This document shows, one piece after another, positions 1-12,742 of a stretch of DNA of 64,000 bases. Every line of letters begins with the position of its first letter. The stretch's first letter is position 1. The DNA lies in NCBI GenBank assembly GCA_946803715.1, contig CAMPET010000169.1, positions 96,590-160,589 of the forward strand, in the 5' to 3' direction. The notes beneath the pieces were generated by a model. The model was not told the DNA's origin, made no database searches, and saw nothing but the letters and a program-made list of their open reading frames with translations. Source of the stretch: Beroe ovata. Its lineage: Eukaryota > Ctenophora > Nuda > Beroida > Beroidae. Position numbers and translations under genes: made by a program.

Positions 1-91
1 GAAAAAAGAATACGAGACTTCATATAGATCTACCTGGAATACTGGCTAACAGAAATATGCGTCGGGAGGAATAAGATTATCAGACTTGTAC

Positions 92-2116
92 CTGCGTGGA
101 ATATCGGAGTGAGACCAGAATAATCGTGTGCCCAGTGGCTTGCTCCTTTACTGACAAGCAGCTCGGCAATGTCCATGGTGTCGTTGGACGCACATGCATA
201 CATAAGCGGTGTCTCGCCATGTGCATCTTTACATTCAGTCTCAGCTTTGCTGTACAACATGAGCATTATTCGTAAAGATATCATTCGATTATGGTGTTAC
301 TGATTGATCAGCAAGAATGAGCGATGCACTAACTAGTTCACGATGAGAGTCTGAGCAGCAGTGAAGTGTCCATTTTGGCAAGCTACATGGAGAGGCGTCT
401 GACCAGCTTCATTCACCCATTTATTATCAGCACCCGACTGTATCAACACATCAATAATGTCACTAGCGCCCCCAGCAGCGGCGCAGTGAAGTGCAGTTTC
501 ACCAGTGTCTGTAGCATAGTTAATGTTGATGGATTCCTTGTTAGGAACTCCATCTCGGCCAATCTGAGTGAGATACTTGACCACCTCCAGGTTCTGGTGC
601 AGACACGCGTACAGTAGCGGAGTCCTTCCCTCACTGTCCACACATTCCAGGTCAGGGATGTATCTCCCGTTTTGACCGGGCGAGGACTCCACCAGTGCCT
701 TGACAATTTCCGGGTTACCATGACAACACGCCATGTGGAGTGGCAGCTGTAGCTTCCTGTAATGTGGATTGTGGGTGATTATCTGGAATAATAGTTTATA
801 TTGAGAGAAGTACATATGTACTTATGTCGACAGGAATGTAGAAAATGTGATATCTGAAGGATTACCCATTTTTTATGTTAGTTAAAGGTTTGGTATCGAA
901 TTCGAATAACAGGGAGGTCACACAGTCAACATGTCCATTCCCAGCAGCCAAATGAAGGGCAGTCATTCCAGCTTTGCGATTCCGTATGTTATCTAGACGA
1001 AAAGGTGCCATGATAAGGCATATAAACTCTTAGAACCTCAATAGTATCTAACCAAGCTACTTAAACTGTCGTTGGTTGACTACCTGCTGAAACACGTATT
1101 TCACCTGTTAAGTCTAGATCAATCTTCTTTTTGATAGAGTTATGAATGAGAGCTCTCAAGTTTTCCAGGAGTCCCTTGGTAGCACATGCATGGATAGGTG
1201 CAAGGCCAAACTTTCCCTGTAAATGGCGTAACTTTGAACTTGCTGAAAAATTTTTGAATGGTTTAGCTTAGCACAGAGCCATCTAATTTCACCAGACCTG
1301 TAGATTAGGGTCAGCACCATAATCAAGAAGAATCTTTATAATGTCTGCCCTATTAGGAGTTCTTGCTGCCCAGTGTAATGGGGAGCATCCATCAACTCCA
1401 ACAACGTCCACTCCTGAGGCATGAATAATTGAAAAATTGGAGAGTAAAAACAGCATCAACACCAAATCCGTTGGATGGTTGGCATAGGAACCTCCAACTA
1501 GATTAAGGTCGAAAGGGTCAAATTCTTTGTGCATAAGTCGTATTTGAACTCATTTCAACAGGCTACTGTAATCATATGACAGTTAGAAACTTGGACAGAC
1601 ACAATTTTAGGTCAATTGGACAATCATGGAAGTGAAGTGGTGGAAATAAAAAGATGCACACTACAGTAAAAGCTGCCTACTATTGCTAACATTTGGGTGT
1701 CTTTTCCCTTCCTTGTGCAAACATACAGGTTAATAGAAGAGCTGATATAACCCCTAATCTGCCAAAAAACAAAGACTAGACACTGCTAAAAACGGAACAA
1801 TAAGCACAAACCAGCTTTGAATTTGTCCAGAAGAAGTTTGACTACAGCTATGTTGCCAGAGTCAGCAGCATAGTGCAACCCAGTTGCACCATCAACTGGA
1901 TTTGCATCATTGACACTAAAATGACCTTTTTTCAGACACTCCTCAATACTATCTATATCCCCATCCTCGCAAGCCTGAAGAAATTTTTAGTTGGGGAGAA
2001 TAGGTATGATGGGATAGAAGGTGAAGTTTACAAACCAAATTTGAAAAAATAGAAGTTCATCAGCAATCGTTTTATAGTTCAAAGTTTACCTGAAAGAATC
2101 TCTTAATCCTCCCCAT
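92..2116 (-). CDS. Ankyrin-repeat protein, 5' part of gene (continues past left edge)
   Basis: Seven minus-strand exons join in frame: 2116-2090, 1974-1812, 1413-1298, 1216-1084, 992-866, 756-334 and 249-92, giving about 280 residues. The start is ATG at 2116 (MGRIKRFFQ), with a GTAAAC donor right after codon 9. The protein is almost entirely ankyrin repeats: ATGLHYAADSGNIAVVKLLL, GCSPLHWAARTPNRADIIKI, GMTALHLAAGNGHVDCVTSL, GRTPLLYACLHQNLEVVKYL, GETALHCAAAGGASDIIDVL, GQTPLHVACQNGHFTAAQTL and GETPLMYACASNDTMDIAEL. Ankyrin repeats are protein-binding scaffolds, so this part alone does not name the gene. A TRPA-like channel or a plain ankyrin scaffold are both possible. The last donor seen is at 91. 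One candidate next acceptor (near 34) would lead quickly to a stop, so the true 3' end is unresolved. Confidence 0.85.
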
Positions 2117-4071
2117 GTTTACACTTCAAGGATCATATCCTATAACGTTTGATTTAATTGGCATATTGATACTTGATTTCATTCAAATGAAAAACAAGTC
2201 TTAGAGAGCTATTTGAGAAAGAATACAAAGGTTGAGTGGATCTGTTTCTTTCTAATCCAAGGATTGATACACGAGGAGGAAGGATCTAAACTGTGAATCT
2301 TCAGCAGTTACCTTACAGACACAAAACGTCAAGACCCTCCCCTGTCAACTCCAATATGGATCTCAGTATCAACAGGTGGCAAGACAGAACAAAAGGGTTT
2401 CAGCCCACTGTTATACCCCTCACAGCTTACAACTGCAAGAATAGTTCAAGTCTTTGCGAGTGCGTCAATTATGAAGGCAGTAAATGAGCTACTGTGGCAT
2501 TCCAATTTTTCTGATTTCAGTGCCACTGAAGCTAAGCTACACTGCATATATATCAGTGCAGATATTCGGAATACACGACTTCTAGAATACCCAACGTGGC
2601 AACGTTGCGAATACCCAACAAAATTCGAAATTATGGATCAGTATTCAGTAGAATGGAATGATGGCGCCGCACAACATCTGGTGCACATTGCATTATTGCA
2701 ATGTGTAGTGCACACTGCAGTACTGCACATATTTTTTCGGCGCGCGGCGTGACTCAATTAGCTCAATATTCATGGCGCACATGCCGCGTAACGTACTTAT
2801 ACTGACATGATTATTGATCATCCATAATACTTTATAGATTTTGACTTAATGGGATCATGTCGAAATTTTAATTGAATAGCTGATTATATAGCTGGCAGCT
2901 TTGTCAGATTTCATGTGACCTCTCGTCCTCTCTAAGCTATGAAGGTGGCGCGCGAGAAACAGATGTCAGACAAAATCTACAACTGGCAGCTGCAGCATGC
3001 GGACGCCAGACAATTACTTTTATACTATTATTCAATTGAACTATGTAGTATAATTCAAACTATAAAGTGTCACAAGTTTGAAGTTACAGATTACACTCAA
3101 TATTGCAATACTCATCTTCCACCTTTTGGCACATTGAACATTGTTCAATGTGCCAAAAGGTGGAAGATGAGTATTGCAATATTGAGTTCAATGAACAATC
3201 AGCATCAACTTCAAACTCCATAACATTAACAATTAACATTTAACATGTACATATTCAAATTCAATATTGATTTCGATCGCAGTTCGCGTTATCGCTTATA
3301 TTTACTTCTACAGTCTATTTGTCCAGCATACCTTTTATAATGTATATTGCATAACCTATGAACTGAAAGTAAAGTGGTTGATATATTAATATGCTACTGT
3401 ATGATCTAAATCAGTCACGGTACAAGAAAAGAAGATTTCCTTTCAACTCCAACTAAAAATTGTTTCATTGGCTCATCGCTTTGCTCTTTATCGTCTATGA
3501 TTCAAGTGTACTAAAGATACATAATATTAACAATTACAAAGCATCCATGAAACGTTCGCAAGTCAACAACTGCCCTTGTTAATATTTGAGGTAACAGTAA
3601 AGTAACGAAATCCGATTAAAGATAATTTACATGATTAAATTGTAATTACATGAAAACATTAAAATTAGTCAATCTGTATCAATCAATGTCTGATTCAGGG
3701 AAATTTATTCCGAAAAAATAATTCGTGATATACAAGTGAGCTGCGGATCATTCTTCCGACCTCCCTTCATCAAAATAACAGTCAAGATAACCCCTCTTTA
3801 ATCACATACAAAGCTTTATCAGTTGTCATAATTCATAGTTCGGATTCGATACATCAAACTGGCGGTAATCAGTCGCCAGAATTCTTAACTCCCCTGCTGC
3901 AAATTGGCATCCACCGATTCGCCAAGCATCAATAGCCATAACTCCAAACCTCACCGTCCATTCACCAACTCACCTCACAACTCACTCCCATCTCACCTCA
4001 CAACTCACTCCATCAAACTTACCTCACTCCCAATTCTGACAGGCAGATTATCATCACCAATAGTTGCAATC
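2117..4071. other. Intergenic spacer between ankyrin gene and WAVE gene
   Basis: No coding region is supported here. The spacer holds a CG-rich patch around 2741-2756, a single arm of the dispersed foldback family at 2948-2975, and a 93-bp perfect palindrome at 3095-3187. On the complementary strand an AATAAA lies at 3704-3709, about 365 bases past the WAVE stop. The open frames present are short, repetitive or lack family resemblance. Confidence 0.6.
3095..3187. repeat. Perfect 46-bp palindrome (hairpin element)
   Basis: Bases 3095-3140 are the exact reverse complement of 3142-3187, with one base (3141) between them. Outside this core the match resumes in weaker form: the run AGTTTGAAGTT near 3074-3084 is mirrored by AACTTCAAACT near 3208-3218. 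The whole element is therefore probably a longer, decayed foldback or MITE whose centre stayed perfect. Confidence 0.9.
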
Positions 4072-7000
4072 CTACTCCTCCCAATCATCGCCCGAACTCT
4101 CACTATCTTCACTCTCGCTACACTGCATTACCGCTCTGCGACTGAGAATACTCATGACATCCATTGAGGCGTAGTGGTTCTCCGGCTTAGGTTCAACTGT
4201 AACCTGGGATATTAGCATATTGCATTCGACATCATTGTATTGTAACACTAGCCGGTGCTAGCATAAAACCAGGAATCTCATCTAAAAATGGAGAGTCTAG
4301 TGTTAGCATACCTTCCTAAGAGTATTGATAGAATACTGCTGTATAGAATCTAGTAAATTCTGAGGTTTCCCCATCCCATCTGTCGCTGGTTTGGGCGCGG
4401 CTGGTTTCAGATGGGATGCTCCGCTCGGTATCAGTTGAGGTGCACCACTAGGTGGCAAGGGTGGCGCAGGTACGCCGGGCGGCCTGGGTGCTGGCGGCGC
4501 TGGTGGGGCTGGCGGAGCGGCGGGTGCCGGAGGGGGCGGTGGTGCAAGTGGTACAGTACGAATCTGGAATGAGTTATGTTATATATTGACTATTTTTGCC
4601 GCTCGGGGATACCGGGTATAATTTACAGTAAATACTCACCGGCTCATCATACACTGGCTCGTCCTGGTGCTGACTTTCATACTGTGACGATGGATACGGA
4701 CTATCATTGGCCGGGTGATGGTAGGACGGATAGTCATTGGACGGAGGTACCCTGGATTAAAGAGATATTCAGATGCAAATGACCTTCAGAATTCAGGTTT
4801 CACTTCGAAATTGAAAAACACGCGCGCGCGCATACTTCGCGCCACACTTATCAGTAAAAAGTAGGAAGTAAATCGCGCGTTACTGTAAGTACTGAGTGTT
4901 CTTCCTAGTCATTGACATTTGATGATGGCTGGGTAATGAATGTAATGGTAAACAACAGAAATGGGGATAAAGCCGCTCTTAAGCCACTCACGCTCGATAA
5001 TGCACACGAAATACATTTTCAACTGCGTTATTCTTGGACGAAACATGAATGGTATTAGATATACATCGCTGTAAGGAATTTTATTGAGGAATGAGGCTGT
5101 GGTGATGGAAAATGTCCTTCCTTGTATGTAGTTGAGAGGAAGTAGAATGGTATTTTTATATTCTAAAGTTGGAAAAGTGGTGTTACATTTCAATGTTTAC
5201 ACGCAAGACACAGTTATCCAGTAATTTCGTATCGCTCCTAATCTCATATTAACAGGAAGATGTTTGTTTTACACAAAATTTGATCTATGCCCAACAGATA
5301 TCATGATAGGTAGCACTCATACGAAAATCTCCAATTCACGAGGCATCGAATTGAGATATCCTCATAAATTTTGATTTCCAAACAAACGCGTCATTTCTAG
5401 GGAATACTAACTGGTATGCCGCCTCGAAGGGGAGGGGCGGCGCCAAGTCAAACTCTGGAGGTGGCGGCAGTCTGTCATTCTGCTCTATGTGTACTGGCTA
5501 AGGGCGTTTTGTGTTACGATCTATACAAACTGTATACAGACAGTGAATACATTGTGTACATTGTGTAAACTTTGTGTATAGTGTGACATTTGCAGGCAAT
5601 TAGCGTGTCAACACAGTGAAACTGCCAAATGATAATTCTAATACACTGATACACCGTGTAACATGTGTCCAGAATGAACGCATCCTAGGGATCCTGTCAA
5701 GATGAACATAAACCTGCAATGGTGGGGGTTCCACAACGTCCTGTCTGTACTCTTGACCATCTGAAACACAAGGAAACGTTACATATTATGGCTTCTTATT
5801 CACAGGATGTGAAGATTACTGCCACGTTAGTGTGAGTACTGCCAAGTGAAGAGAGCTACTATCTTGGTGCTAACATCCACCGACTTAGGTCACACCATAA
5901 CCACTGATAACGCTAGGGTATAACGCTGAAAGCGCTAGGGTGTGGCAGGCAGTGATTCATGACTGAAACATAAATACCTACGACATACGTAAGTTAAAAT
6001 CTTCCGTCTTCCAAAACAGTATCGTTAGTCCTTTGACAACTACAACAAGACGCGACCACCAATATCATGGATTGAAACATGACAAGGTTACAATAAACAC
6101 ACACACCGTAAGAGACGAAACTGTCGTTGCATGACGCATCAGCAGCATCAACTTTTCTAACTCTGCTTTCTGTCACTACTCTGTTCCCTAGCAGATAACG
6201 GTCTATCAGGCTGCAACTGAAGGGAAAATACCCATATACCCCTTAACCCCCCTCCCCCCCTTTGAGCGATGTCCGGCTGAGTATAAGATAAACTAGGGGG
6301 TTACCCGACTCTCCCTTAAATTGGAGTGAGTAGGTATCGTACCTAGTGCGTCGACTTTGTACTCCTTTACGATAACAGGTCGTGGCTCCTTCTTATTCAC
6401 ACTCTGCTTCTTGTTTTTCTTCTTAGTTCGGGCCTGATACACAAGCGTAATGAACACTTCGAGCATATCATGAGGGCATCCCTACTGGAGACATATAGCA
6501 CATGAGTTTAGATGCTTTGATCTGATGGGGAATGTGACATGGGTTTAACTGTAGACGGGGAGATATTGTGTGTGCAGCCGACACTGAAATAAGGTGAAAT
6601 GTTGGGGCTAGAGAATGTTCCCCCTGCTTGAAACATAATAATATGATAATAACAGCTGCCCATTCACTAATAGTTGCTTATTTACTACACTAAAGTTACT
6701 TATTAGATCTACAGTGACAATTAGAATAGAGGATTAATTGTGGGTTTAATACTTTAATAATACATCACGTCTCACACTGACTTGTCAGCTACATTTTGTC
6801 AGTTTACACTGCTACAAAGCACGCTATTATTAAGCCATATTTGGGACAAAACGTGGTGAATAATTTGGTTTATATTCCTCCTTGGCAAAATAATTCAAAT
6901 TGCGGATTCAGATTGTGAAATGATCAAACGGATTGTCCGATAGTTCGAAATATTAAATTACTGGACGATGACTGATAAATTGTGTCATTGAGTCAGCATC

Positions 7001-8615
7001 ATTGATCATCATTATCTGAGCTATGTGCATTGTGCAAAGGATAAAACGGTCGGTAAAGAGAGGAAATCCTAGGATAAAAACAAAACAAATTATAGTGTAT
7101 CAAGAATGACCTATAGTATGAGCTGTATGTTGGGTTTACACGTATCTTAGAAACAGCAGAACAGTTGCTGTATGTGAGGAGAGAGAGAGAATATGGCAAT
7201 GGCCGTGCTCATAATGTAGGCTGGTGACTTGTCCACCAATATGATACCTATCCCAACTGTCGGAATGTGCGCGGGTTGTCTTGCGGGATTTATTTGTCAC
7301 GGGGGACGGGTAATATGAGCAACACATGATGACTGAACTGTAACAGATGACTTAGTACATTGAATTGATAGTCATAAAATCTGGTAATATTAGAGCAAAA
7401 TATTATCGCTATAATGAGATGAGCAATTGGACTAATATCATTAAGAAGATATCATATAATTATCATATGACTTAATCACAATTCACACTGAATTTTGTCA
7501 CTGATGAGGTTTGTAATGAACATTTTCTCTTCGCATCTGTTCATCGCTATGAATATCACTTCAAAGGAAACAAGGAATTATGAAACTATCGAGAATATGC
7601 CGAAGCCGATAAATGCATTTTAAGAAATTTTTTCTTCACTCTGATGAATAAAACTCACCCGATTACTAGCTTCAAACTCCTTCTGCATTTGAGCTATCCA
7701 AACTCTCCCGAAATAATGCGGGTCAGTGTACAGTGTGGTGCAGTCCTTGCCATCTTCCCGCAGGCTCTTGAACATCTGAGGGATTTTCAGTAGGGAATTC
7801 TACGTTTCAAGACGCTTCAAGACTCACTCCACAGAAATAGCACAGTAATATAACATGGGATAGCGGCGCGAGTTTCCCTAACCGGAAGCGTAAACCCCCT
7901 TGTGAATCGGACTTTGGATCCGTCGGCTCAGTCTACTCACTCGGGGCAATATACTGTATAAGTCACTTAGCATTGAACTGGAAATACCTATACAGTGTCT
8001 CGGGACAGTGTCGTTATCAACCTATTCGTTTTACTTTGATTTACTTATTCAGTTCTTCCCCTCCATTGATTCTTATCTCCAATCCCCCCGTCTGTCTAAA
8101 CTGTGAAACTCAGAATTCCGGAGTTCTGGGTGGCCCAGGGGTACGGTGGGACGAAACCCCTCCGTTCTCTCTTGCCACTTGCTGATACTGAGATCCAAAT
8201 CGCTGTTGACAGGAGAGGGCCTTACATCTGTAGGGTAACCGCTGATGATTCGCAGTTTAGATTCTTCCCTCCCTTATGTCAATCCTTGGATTAGAAAATC
8301 GATATCCAGTATTTTGCTATGTTTGCAGTATACCCATACACCTCTTTGGATTCACAAATCACACCGTAGTAACTCCACAGTTACACCACAGTAACACCAC
8401 AGTAATAGAACAGGAAAAGCGATTCTTGGGAGACTTGGACGTGAACTTCGATCACAACGTAACGCGTTTTGCAATTGACTGTTACAGTATAACGGGACGT
8501 TTATACCATAAAAAGCATGGCACCTTAAACATTTCCAGTTAACTGGTCTATGACACAGTGGGTCAATTGGGGTGCATAAATATGTCTGTGTGCGACGTAC
8601 ATAGGTGTTTGTGCT

Positions 8616-8646
<31 letters not shown>

Positions 8647-10137
8647 NNNNNNNNNNNNNNNNNNNNNNNNNNNNNNNNNNNNNNNNNNNNNNNNNNNNNN
8701 NNNNNNNNNNNNNNNNNNGTGTGTGTGTGTGTGTGTGTATGTGTGTGTGTGTGTTCGTGTGCTCACCACAAGTGGAGGTGTTATATCAGCAGCACCGTGC
8801 CGCTCCTTGACACACGGTGGTCTGTTCTCCTTCATAACAACGTTCTGATCTACAATGACAGGGGGCTTGTATCGACCCAACTCAACGCTGTGTGTGTTCA
8901 TATCTGAAGAGAGAGAGGGACGCGCGATGAATAGAGTGGGAGGAGGGTGGAGGAGGGTGGGGCGGTTTATTCTCAAGGAGTGGGGTTTATCATGATAGAG
9001 TGAGGAAATAATAGAGTTGGTAAATGAAGTGCACTCTTTTTCCACTCCCCCTTCTCTCTTATCAACTCAACACACCACCACGACATAAACAAGGCGTATG
9101 TCTGTGTCTGCGTGTTGGTCTGTGTGGACACACAAAGATCACTCACTTGCGGTAAAAGTGGAGGTGTCAAGTTGCACAATCTTGTCGGCTAACATGTGAA
9201 CCCTGGTCTCCATATTCCGTGCTTTAATTGCTGTTCTGCTAGCCTGAAAAAGTGCAGTCCGTAATCTCAATGAGACACATATCCTGTGGCTGAAGTTACG
9301 AGAGGTGTTGATTGCTTTGCAAGTAGCAAGTTACATGTGAGATAATGACTCCTCTCGTTTTTGATATGTGGGGTAAGAAAACGTGACCACACTTCATAAT
9401 TTAGCCTAATTTCAGAAATTATGGTCAATTAGGATAAGAAAGATTCCGGGATCAAATCATATTCTCGTGCAAGAAAATCTATCATGCAATAGCAATAACA
9501 TCATTTTTGTGATAAATCCTACTGCAGCTGTACCGAAGTTGAATTATGTTATATGTCGGGGCTACAGTAGAGCATTGTTTACAACTGAATTTACTACTCA
9601 TTATTCAGTATCGGTAGTAGAGCGAGTGATGTCAGCATAGCATGTTGTAATGAGTTATTTAGCCCTATAATTGTACAGAACATCAAGAGTAGACCATTCC
9701 CTGTTATATATATATACCTATAGGTTATTTCTCATGATCTGAAGTGAGTAAATCTGATTGCTTTGTCATGTTCCAACGTGAAAGTCAGTAGATTTACCTC
9801 ATTAAAAAGATCTGCAAACAAGGTCTCTGCATGAGCAGACAGTGAGGAAAGCTGTCGTATAATACCAACAAGAGCATTCATATTCACATGTTGCAGTTCA
9901 TCATTGCCCTGAGATTCAAAAGAAACATCAATTTACGATACATCAATACATCATCATCAAAGAAATATAAACTTTCATACATCATCATCAAAGAAATATT
10001 AACTTTCATACATCATCATCATCATCAATTGATTCATTATTGAAGTGTTCAGACAACAGCATACCAACCTTCAGATGTGTGTTTAGTGGGATCCTCACAA
10101 GGTCCACTGGCTGTACAACTCTTTGTAGGAGTGGCAT
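4072..10137 (-). CDS. WASF: WAVE/Scar actin nucleation-promoting factor (WASF family)
   Basis: Eleven exons: 10137-10069, 9908-9798, 9243-9147, 8903-8767, 7775-7659, 6433-6343, 5760-5714, 5497-5412, 4751-4640, 4563-4312 and 4203-4072. They total 1251 bases and encode 416 residues. The start MPLLQRVVQPVDL and the following helical segment fit the WAVE homology domain (about 1-175). A lysine-rich basic stretch follows (about 178-205), then a long proline-rich region. The VCA end comes last: a WH2-like helix (NLLDSIQQYSINTLRK, to 373), a central segment (MDVMSILSRRAV) and an acidic tail ending GDDWEE with the conserved tryptophan at 414. Family knowledge: WAVE sits in the five-protein WAVE regulatory complex and activates Arp2/3 below Rac. 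The WH2 lacks the usual LKKV spelling (it reads NTLRKV), so actin affinity may differ. Intron 4 contains a TG repeat and an assembly gap. Confidence 0.95.
8607..8760. repeat. (TG)n microsatellite with 72-base assembly gap
   Basis: A TG-dinucleotide tract flanks a run of 72 N (8647-8718) on both sides. The gap lies in WAVE intron 4, only about 50 bases from the donor of exon 4 (8767-8903). The true repeat length is unknown. Confidence 0.95.
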
Positions 10138-11887
10138 ATCTCTAAAAAGATGGTATTGCTGAAGATATGATGACTAGGTATCTCCATCATCAATTGAATT
10201 TGACAATTGACCTTGTCTTGCAACTATGTAACATCATAGCAATGCTAACTGTATGCTGGTTTAACACTGCTCAGTGTTAGAGTTATTTGTGATATTGCCT
10301 AAAATGAATTCTCAGCAGCATCTCTGCTAGAATAGATTTAGAGGGTTGCCACCAAGCATTTTGATTAATATCGGAATTATAAAAGTACTAGTGTGCGATG
10401 ATTCAATACAAAGCCGAGGACTGACGGTCACTGCACATGCAACTCTTCTCTTCCCTATCAACAGAGAGAGCAACGTAATCAAAGCAGCACAATGAATAAT
10501 CACCTCTCCCAACCTACTACTTTTTGCACCTGCAACCTTCTCATATCTCTGCCTAACAATCATATGGTAACAGGGCAAAAATGCACGCTATGACAAAGAT
10601 GAATGATACATAATATATGATAGGTACAAACAGAATTTGTGAGTTTATAATATAGACTATAGGACCCTGTCAGAGTGCCTGTGCTGAATAGGTACCAAAA
10701 GGTGATATGGTTGGTTTTGTTGATGAGATATTTTGCAAGGAGATGTAAAGAAGAATTCTGCTTTCATCATTTATCAATCATTGAATTGGATATTATTGAT
10801 ATATGCCTTAGATTTTTTCGGAATTTGTGAAAGGATTCTGGAAAACAACATTGCAATGCAGAATACACCTGCATTCAACGCAACGACATGATGATAGATT
10901 TGAGCTGAGTCCAGAGTTTCGCGTTCTGTTGATGATCATGTTCCAGTGTTCCACATTCATATTCCCGCGCTGCGCGGCGCGCGCGTGACCCAAATACTCC
11001 AGAATAGCGATCTTTTTTAGTTCTACCGTTGCAGTTGGCGCCGCGCAATTGTAATTGCCATGCGTGCCGCAGGGATAAAATCCCTCCAGCAACGGTAGGG
11101 TTGCCGGATGCTATCTGTCCACTGTTTCTTGCGCGCGCCGCGCGCCGCGCGCGAGAAACAGTGGACAGATAACATCCGGCAAGGGTAGGGACTAGGGAGA
11201 AATTATCATTTTACAAGCGCTGCATGACCTGACCCAAATATGAAATACTTATACTCCGCGCGCGCTGCGCGTCTCCGTGGTTCTTTTCGAGTTTTCAGAT
11301 CACCGAGTAAAATATAAAATAAAAACAAAGTGGCGCGCAGCGTGTGCTAAATAATTGCTTCCTGTGTTAATTGGATATATGGTTCCTTACACTTTTTTTA
11401 TTCTATCAGGCAATATCCACTGCTGGAAGAGCACACAGTTCAGAGCTGACATAGCATCTGGCATTCTGGTAAAAGAGAGCATGTTTTACAATTACTCAAT
11501 ATTCAATATATTATTATATCTAGATCTGGATTCACTTTTTACAAGTTTCCTCAAACGCAAAATATGATGTTTCAACTCCAATATCAATAAGGATAAGCAA
11601 CAAAAGTGCATAACAGCAACGAGATAAACATATTAATCAATGAAAATTCAGCTTATGATCCTTCTAGCAAATCAGAATTTACAAGTTTTCTGATTTATTG
11701 ACATCATAAGTGTCCATGTTACAAATATCATATCTTTGCCGGATGTTTAGATGTTATTGCTTATTCAATGTTTTTCGTGGGTGAGAGATCAGAAACAGTG
11801 TTTCTGAAGCACTTAAGCAGCTGGGCCTAGCAAACCAAATAGTAATGGGTAGCATTGCTCATTGATTGAGCAAGAGTTGGATATATT
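10138..11887. other. Spacer upstream of the WAVE gene
   Basis: No gene is supported. The first few hundred bases should include the WAVE promoter, but no TATA box or initiator is convincing. The rest holds CG-rich patches (10970-10990, 11250-11275) and the hairpin at 11101-11182. Confidence 0.5.
11101..11182. repeat. CG-rich foldback element (hairpin family A)
   Basis: Arms 11101-11137 and 11146-11182 are reverse complements with 2 mismatches in 37, around an 8-base CG-only loop. The inner arm carries the shared family motif CGCGCGAGAAAC and the outer arm carries ATCCGGCAA. The same inner motif recurs at 2949-2961 and 48888-48900, and a GCGCAAGAAAC/ATCCGGCAA variant lies near 49036-49060. 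Confidence 0.85.
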
Positions 11888-12560
11888 CATCAACTCCCTC
11901 ACCTTCTCCCTTTCCTTGATGTTCTCATCCATCCTGACAAGTTGTCATTAGTCTACAGGAAACCGGACCGCACCAACCTCTACACCCACTACAACTCCTG
12001 CACTACCATTTCCTCCAGTGTCATCAGATCCCTCACACGACGTGCCCACAAACTCTGCTCCTTTCACAGAAGGGATTCCCTCCATCCCGCATCTCCATCA
12101 TGACAGATGTCTCCCTGAAGAACAGCAAACACTCTAGCAACCAATCCTTTGCTGCCTTCAACAAGGACATTGCACCTCATTCCTCCTTTAAAAAATTCTT
12201 CCTCTTCCACCTCCAACACCTCCCTCTGAGACCTCCTCACCAAAACAAAGACTTCTCCCTCCTCCCAGACCCCCCAACACTATCTACATGTCAAATGTTA
12301 CATTTCTGGAAAGCTGAGATTCTTCGCTTCTCAATGACGTCAAATTCATTGCAAACTGACGTTGCTCACGAAGTTATGGAGCTTTTAGTGATTTCTCAGC
12401 CCTTCCACACTTGTGCCTTGGATCGAGCATTATGTCGAACTATCTACAAAATCACCTGCTTTGACTGCACCGCCAAAAACAATGGACAGACCTATGGCCC
12501 CCTCCTCGACAGAGATGCTGCAGACTGAAAAACCCTCCATGAACAGAACTGACAGCGCCC
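11888..12560 (+). pseudogene. Degenerate Penelope-like retroelement fragment (RT end plus GIY-YIG)
   Basis: From 11888 the plus strand reads LPFLDVLIHP, then VYRKPDRTNLYTHYNS, then a VIRSLTRRAHKLC-type segment. This is the pattern at the end of Penelope-like reverse transcriptases. About 370 bases later (12439-12498) the frame reads TIYKITCFDC followed by GQTYG, the core of the GIY-YIG endonuclease that follows RT in these elements; the GIY-YIG tyrosines are only partly kept. A stop at 12526-12528 and another shortly after interrupt it, with a KTLHEQN remnant between them. The copy is truncated at both ends and clearly dead. It lies opposite and about 180 bases beyond the 3' end of the LDLa/7TM gene. 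Confidence 0.75.
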
Positions 12561-12742
12561 CCAAGTGCAGCTCACTGTGGAACCCCAATCTTCTTAGGAT
12601 AAAGGATCTTTTCCTCCTTCCATACCACTGACTCAGGAATCATCTTAACATTAACACTTACTCTCTAAGAGCAATGACTACCTATGGTGTTGGATGTGAA
12701 CTAAACTGTGCTGATTGTCCTGTTTCCATTGCTTTTATATCT

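Noticed and set aside
1-34. Possible last exon of the ankyrin gene at the left edge
   Set aside because: An acceptor-like TTCCAG exists, but the resulting frame stops after a few codons; the true continuation is probably outside the window.
8558-9045. Open frames across the TG repeat near 8605-8800
   Set aside because: They are produced by the dinucleotide repeat and read through the N gap. Only 8767-8903 on the minus strand is a real exon, of the WAVE gene.
12100-12528. A 142-codon plus-strand frame as an independent gene
   Set aside because: Its end is the GIY-YIG remnant of the dead Penelope-like element, and the part before it fits the decayed region between RT and endonuclease.
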